The notes under the pieces are model-generated. The model ran no database searches, had not been told where the DNA came from, and worked only from the letters and a program-made list of their open reading frames with translations. Of a DNA stretch of 13,649 bases, positions 12,874-13,649 are shown piece by piece. Each line of letters opens with the position of its first letter. Position 1 is the stretch's first letter. The DNA is from Ktedonobacterales bacterium (GTDB lineage Bacteria; Chloroflexota; Ktedonobacteria; Ktedonobacterales; JADMIN01): positions 1-13,649 of the forward strand of contig JANWHL010000060.1 in the NCBI GenBank assembly GCA_025450405.1, given 5' to 3'. The position numbers and the translations under genes were made by a program.

Positions 12874-13649
12874 ATGACCAGCCCAACCACACCACCACCC
12901 GGCGGCGAGGCCGCTTCCACCGTCACCACGCCCTCGGGTGCCGCGCGGCGCCGACCCGCGCGCCACTCGGCGGCCGCCTCGCTCTGGGCGGCTGACGGCG
13001 CGTGGGATCTGCCGGATGTGGCGCCGCGCACGTCGATCCGCGACAGTCTCTACGATCTGGTGCCGCTCGGCGATGTGGAGCTGGCGCTGATCGACACACC
13101 AGAGTTCATCCGGCTGCAGGGTGTCAAACAACTGGGTTTCGTGTATCGGGTCTGGCCCGGCGCGACCCACACACGGTTCGAGCACAGTCTGGGCGTCTAT
13201 TATCTGGCGTTGCGGGCGGTGCGCGCGCTGCTGGCGCGGCGCGGTGGCGACGGCCTGGAAGGCGTGGGGCTGACCGACCTGCGCACGCTCCTCGCCGCGG
13301 CCCTGCTGCACGACCTGGGGCACTATCCGTTCTCGCACGCGATCGAAGAACTGGGCTATCCCATCGAGCCGCATGAACGCGTGGGGCGCCAGTTGATCGA
13401 GGGCGGCGCGGTCGCGGCGGCGCTGGAGCGCTTCGAACTGGACCCCGGCCGCGTGGCCGACCTGGTCGATCCGCCGCGCGGGATGGGGCTCGCGGGGCTG
13501 GATGCGCTGCTGGTGCGTCTGTTGAGCGGACCGCTGGACGTGGACAAGCTGGACTACCTCCCGCGCGACGCGCGCGCCTGCAATGTGCCGTATGGCGGGG
13601 TGGATCTCAGCCGACTGCTGGGCGCGCTGCGCGTGTTGCGCACGCCGGA
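12874..13649 (+). CDS. HD-domain phosphohydrolase, 3' truncated by the window edge
   Basis: 258 complete codons are visible and the frame is still open at the end. The protein belongs to the HD superfamily group related to dGTPases (COG1078 type). Metal-binding residues are visible: H104 in RFEHSLGVYYLA, H146-D147 in LLHDLGHYPFSHA, and D222 in SGPLDVDKLDYLPRDA. The family acts on nucleotides or phosphoesters; the substrate is not known here. The first 50 residues are a Pro/Thr/Ala/Arg-rich extension before the usual family start near IRDSLYDLVPL. An in-frame ATG at 12865 overlaps the -10 box, so 12874 is preferred. A later start at a GTG near residue 49 cannot be excluded. Confidence 0.9.
   Translation, partial: MTSPTTPPPGGEAASTVTTPSGAARRRPARHSAAASLWAADGAWDLPDVAPRTSIRDSLYDLVPLGDVELALIDTPEFIRLQGVKQLGFVYRVWPGATHTRFEHSLGVYYLALRAVRALLARRGGDGLEGVGLTDLRTLLAAALLHDLGHYPFSHAIEELGYPIEPHERVGRQLIEGGAVAAALERFELDPGRVADLVDPPRGMGLAGLDALLVRLLSGPLDVDKLDYLPRDARACNVPYGGVDLSRLLGALRVLRTP

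Noticed and set aside
11023..13374. 783-codon open frame on the minus strand
   Set aside because: It runs antisense to the PRC-like/BON and HD genes, which have domain matches. Its translation is Arg/His/Pro-rich without recognisable motifs, as expected opposite GC-rich genes.

Overview
The window is GC-rich bacterial DNA, roughly two thirds G+C by eye. Most genes have clear GGAGG-type ribosome binding sites, and several promoters have extended -10 boxes of the TGnTATACT type. Gene content is mixed: tyrosyl-tRNA synthetase, a three-gene molybdenum hydroxylase cluster, HU, PRC-barrel and BON proteins, and an RRM protein with a glycine-rich tail. Together with the base composition this would fit a Chloroflexota-like organism such as a Thermomicrobia relative. 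That assignment is inference; no rRNA or other decisive marker is present.

Left part (1-3420). An extended -10 promoter and a leader of about 190 nt precede a plus-strand RRM RNA-binding protein, whose tail is built from about ten GGYRD[Q/N] hexapeptides. Facing it on the minus strand are a VIT1/CCC1-type metal transporter and tyrS, 42 nt apart and probably cotranscribed. A 27-nt near-perfect palindrome lies between the two convergent units.

Centre (3421-7231). A tight minus-strand operon encodes a xanthine dehydrogenase/CO dehydrogenase-family molybdenum hydroxylase in the order small (2Fe-2S), large (molybdopterin), medium (FAD). The large subunit carries AYRGAGR, the form II active-site loop, so CO is not the assured substrate. 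No maturation genes are present.

Right part (7232-13649). A 546-nt gap with a plus-strand promoter and a REP-like hairpin leads to a hotdog thioesterase-like protein. It is followed by HU with its own promoter and a strong terminator, a two-TM protein of unknown function with a basic tail, and a protein with two PRC-barrel domains. Convergent to the last is a three-TM small membrane protein on the minus strand. Next come a PRC-like/BON protein, a second REP-like hairpin, and the first 258 codons of an HD-domain phosphohydrolase. That gene appears to be transcribed as a leaderless mRNA and is cut by the window edge.

I see no mobile element, CRISPR array, tRNA, rRNA or defence system. Most of the window is ordinary housekeeping and metabolic sequence. 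The points most worth attention are the bacterial RRM plus sticker-repeat protein, the form II hydroxylase of unknown substrate, the near loop-less palindromes at gene ends, the leaderless HD gene, and a few unrecognised membrane or orphan reading frames.
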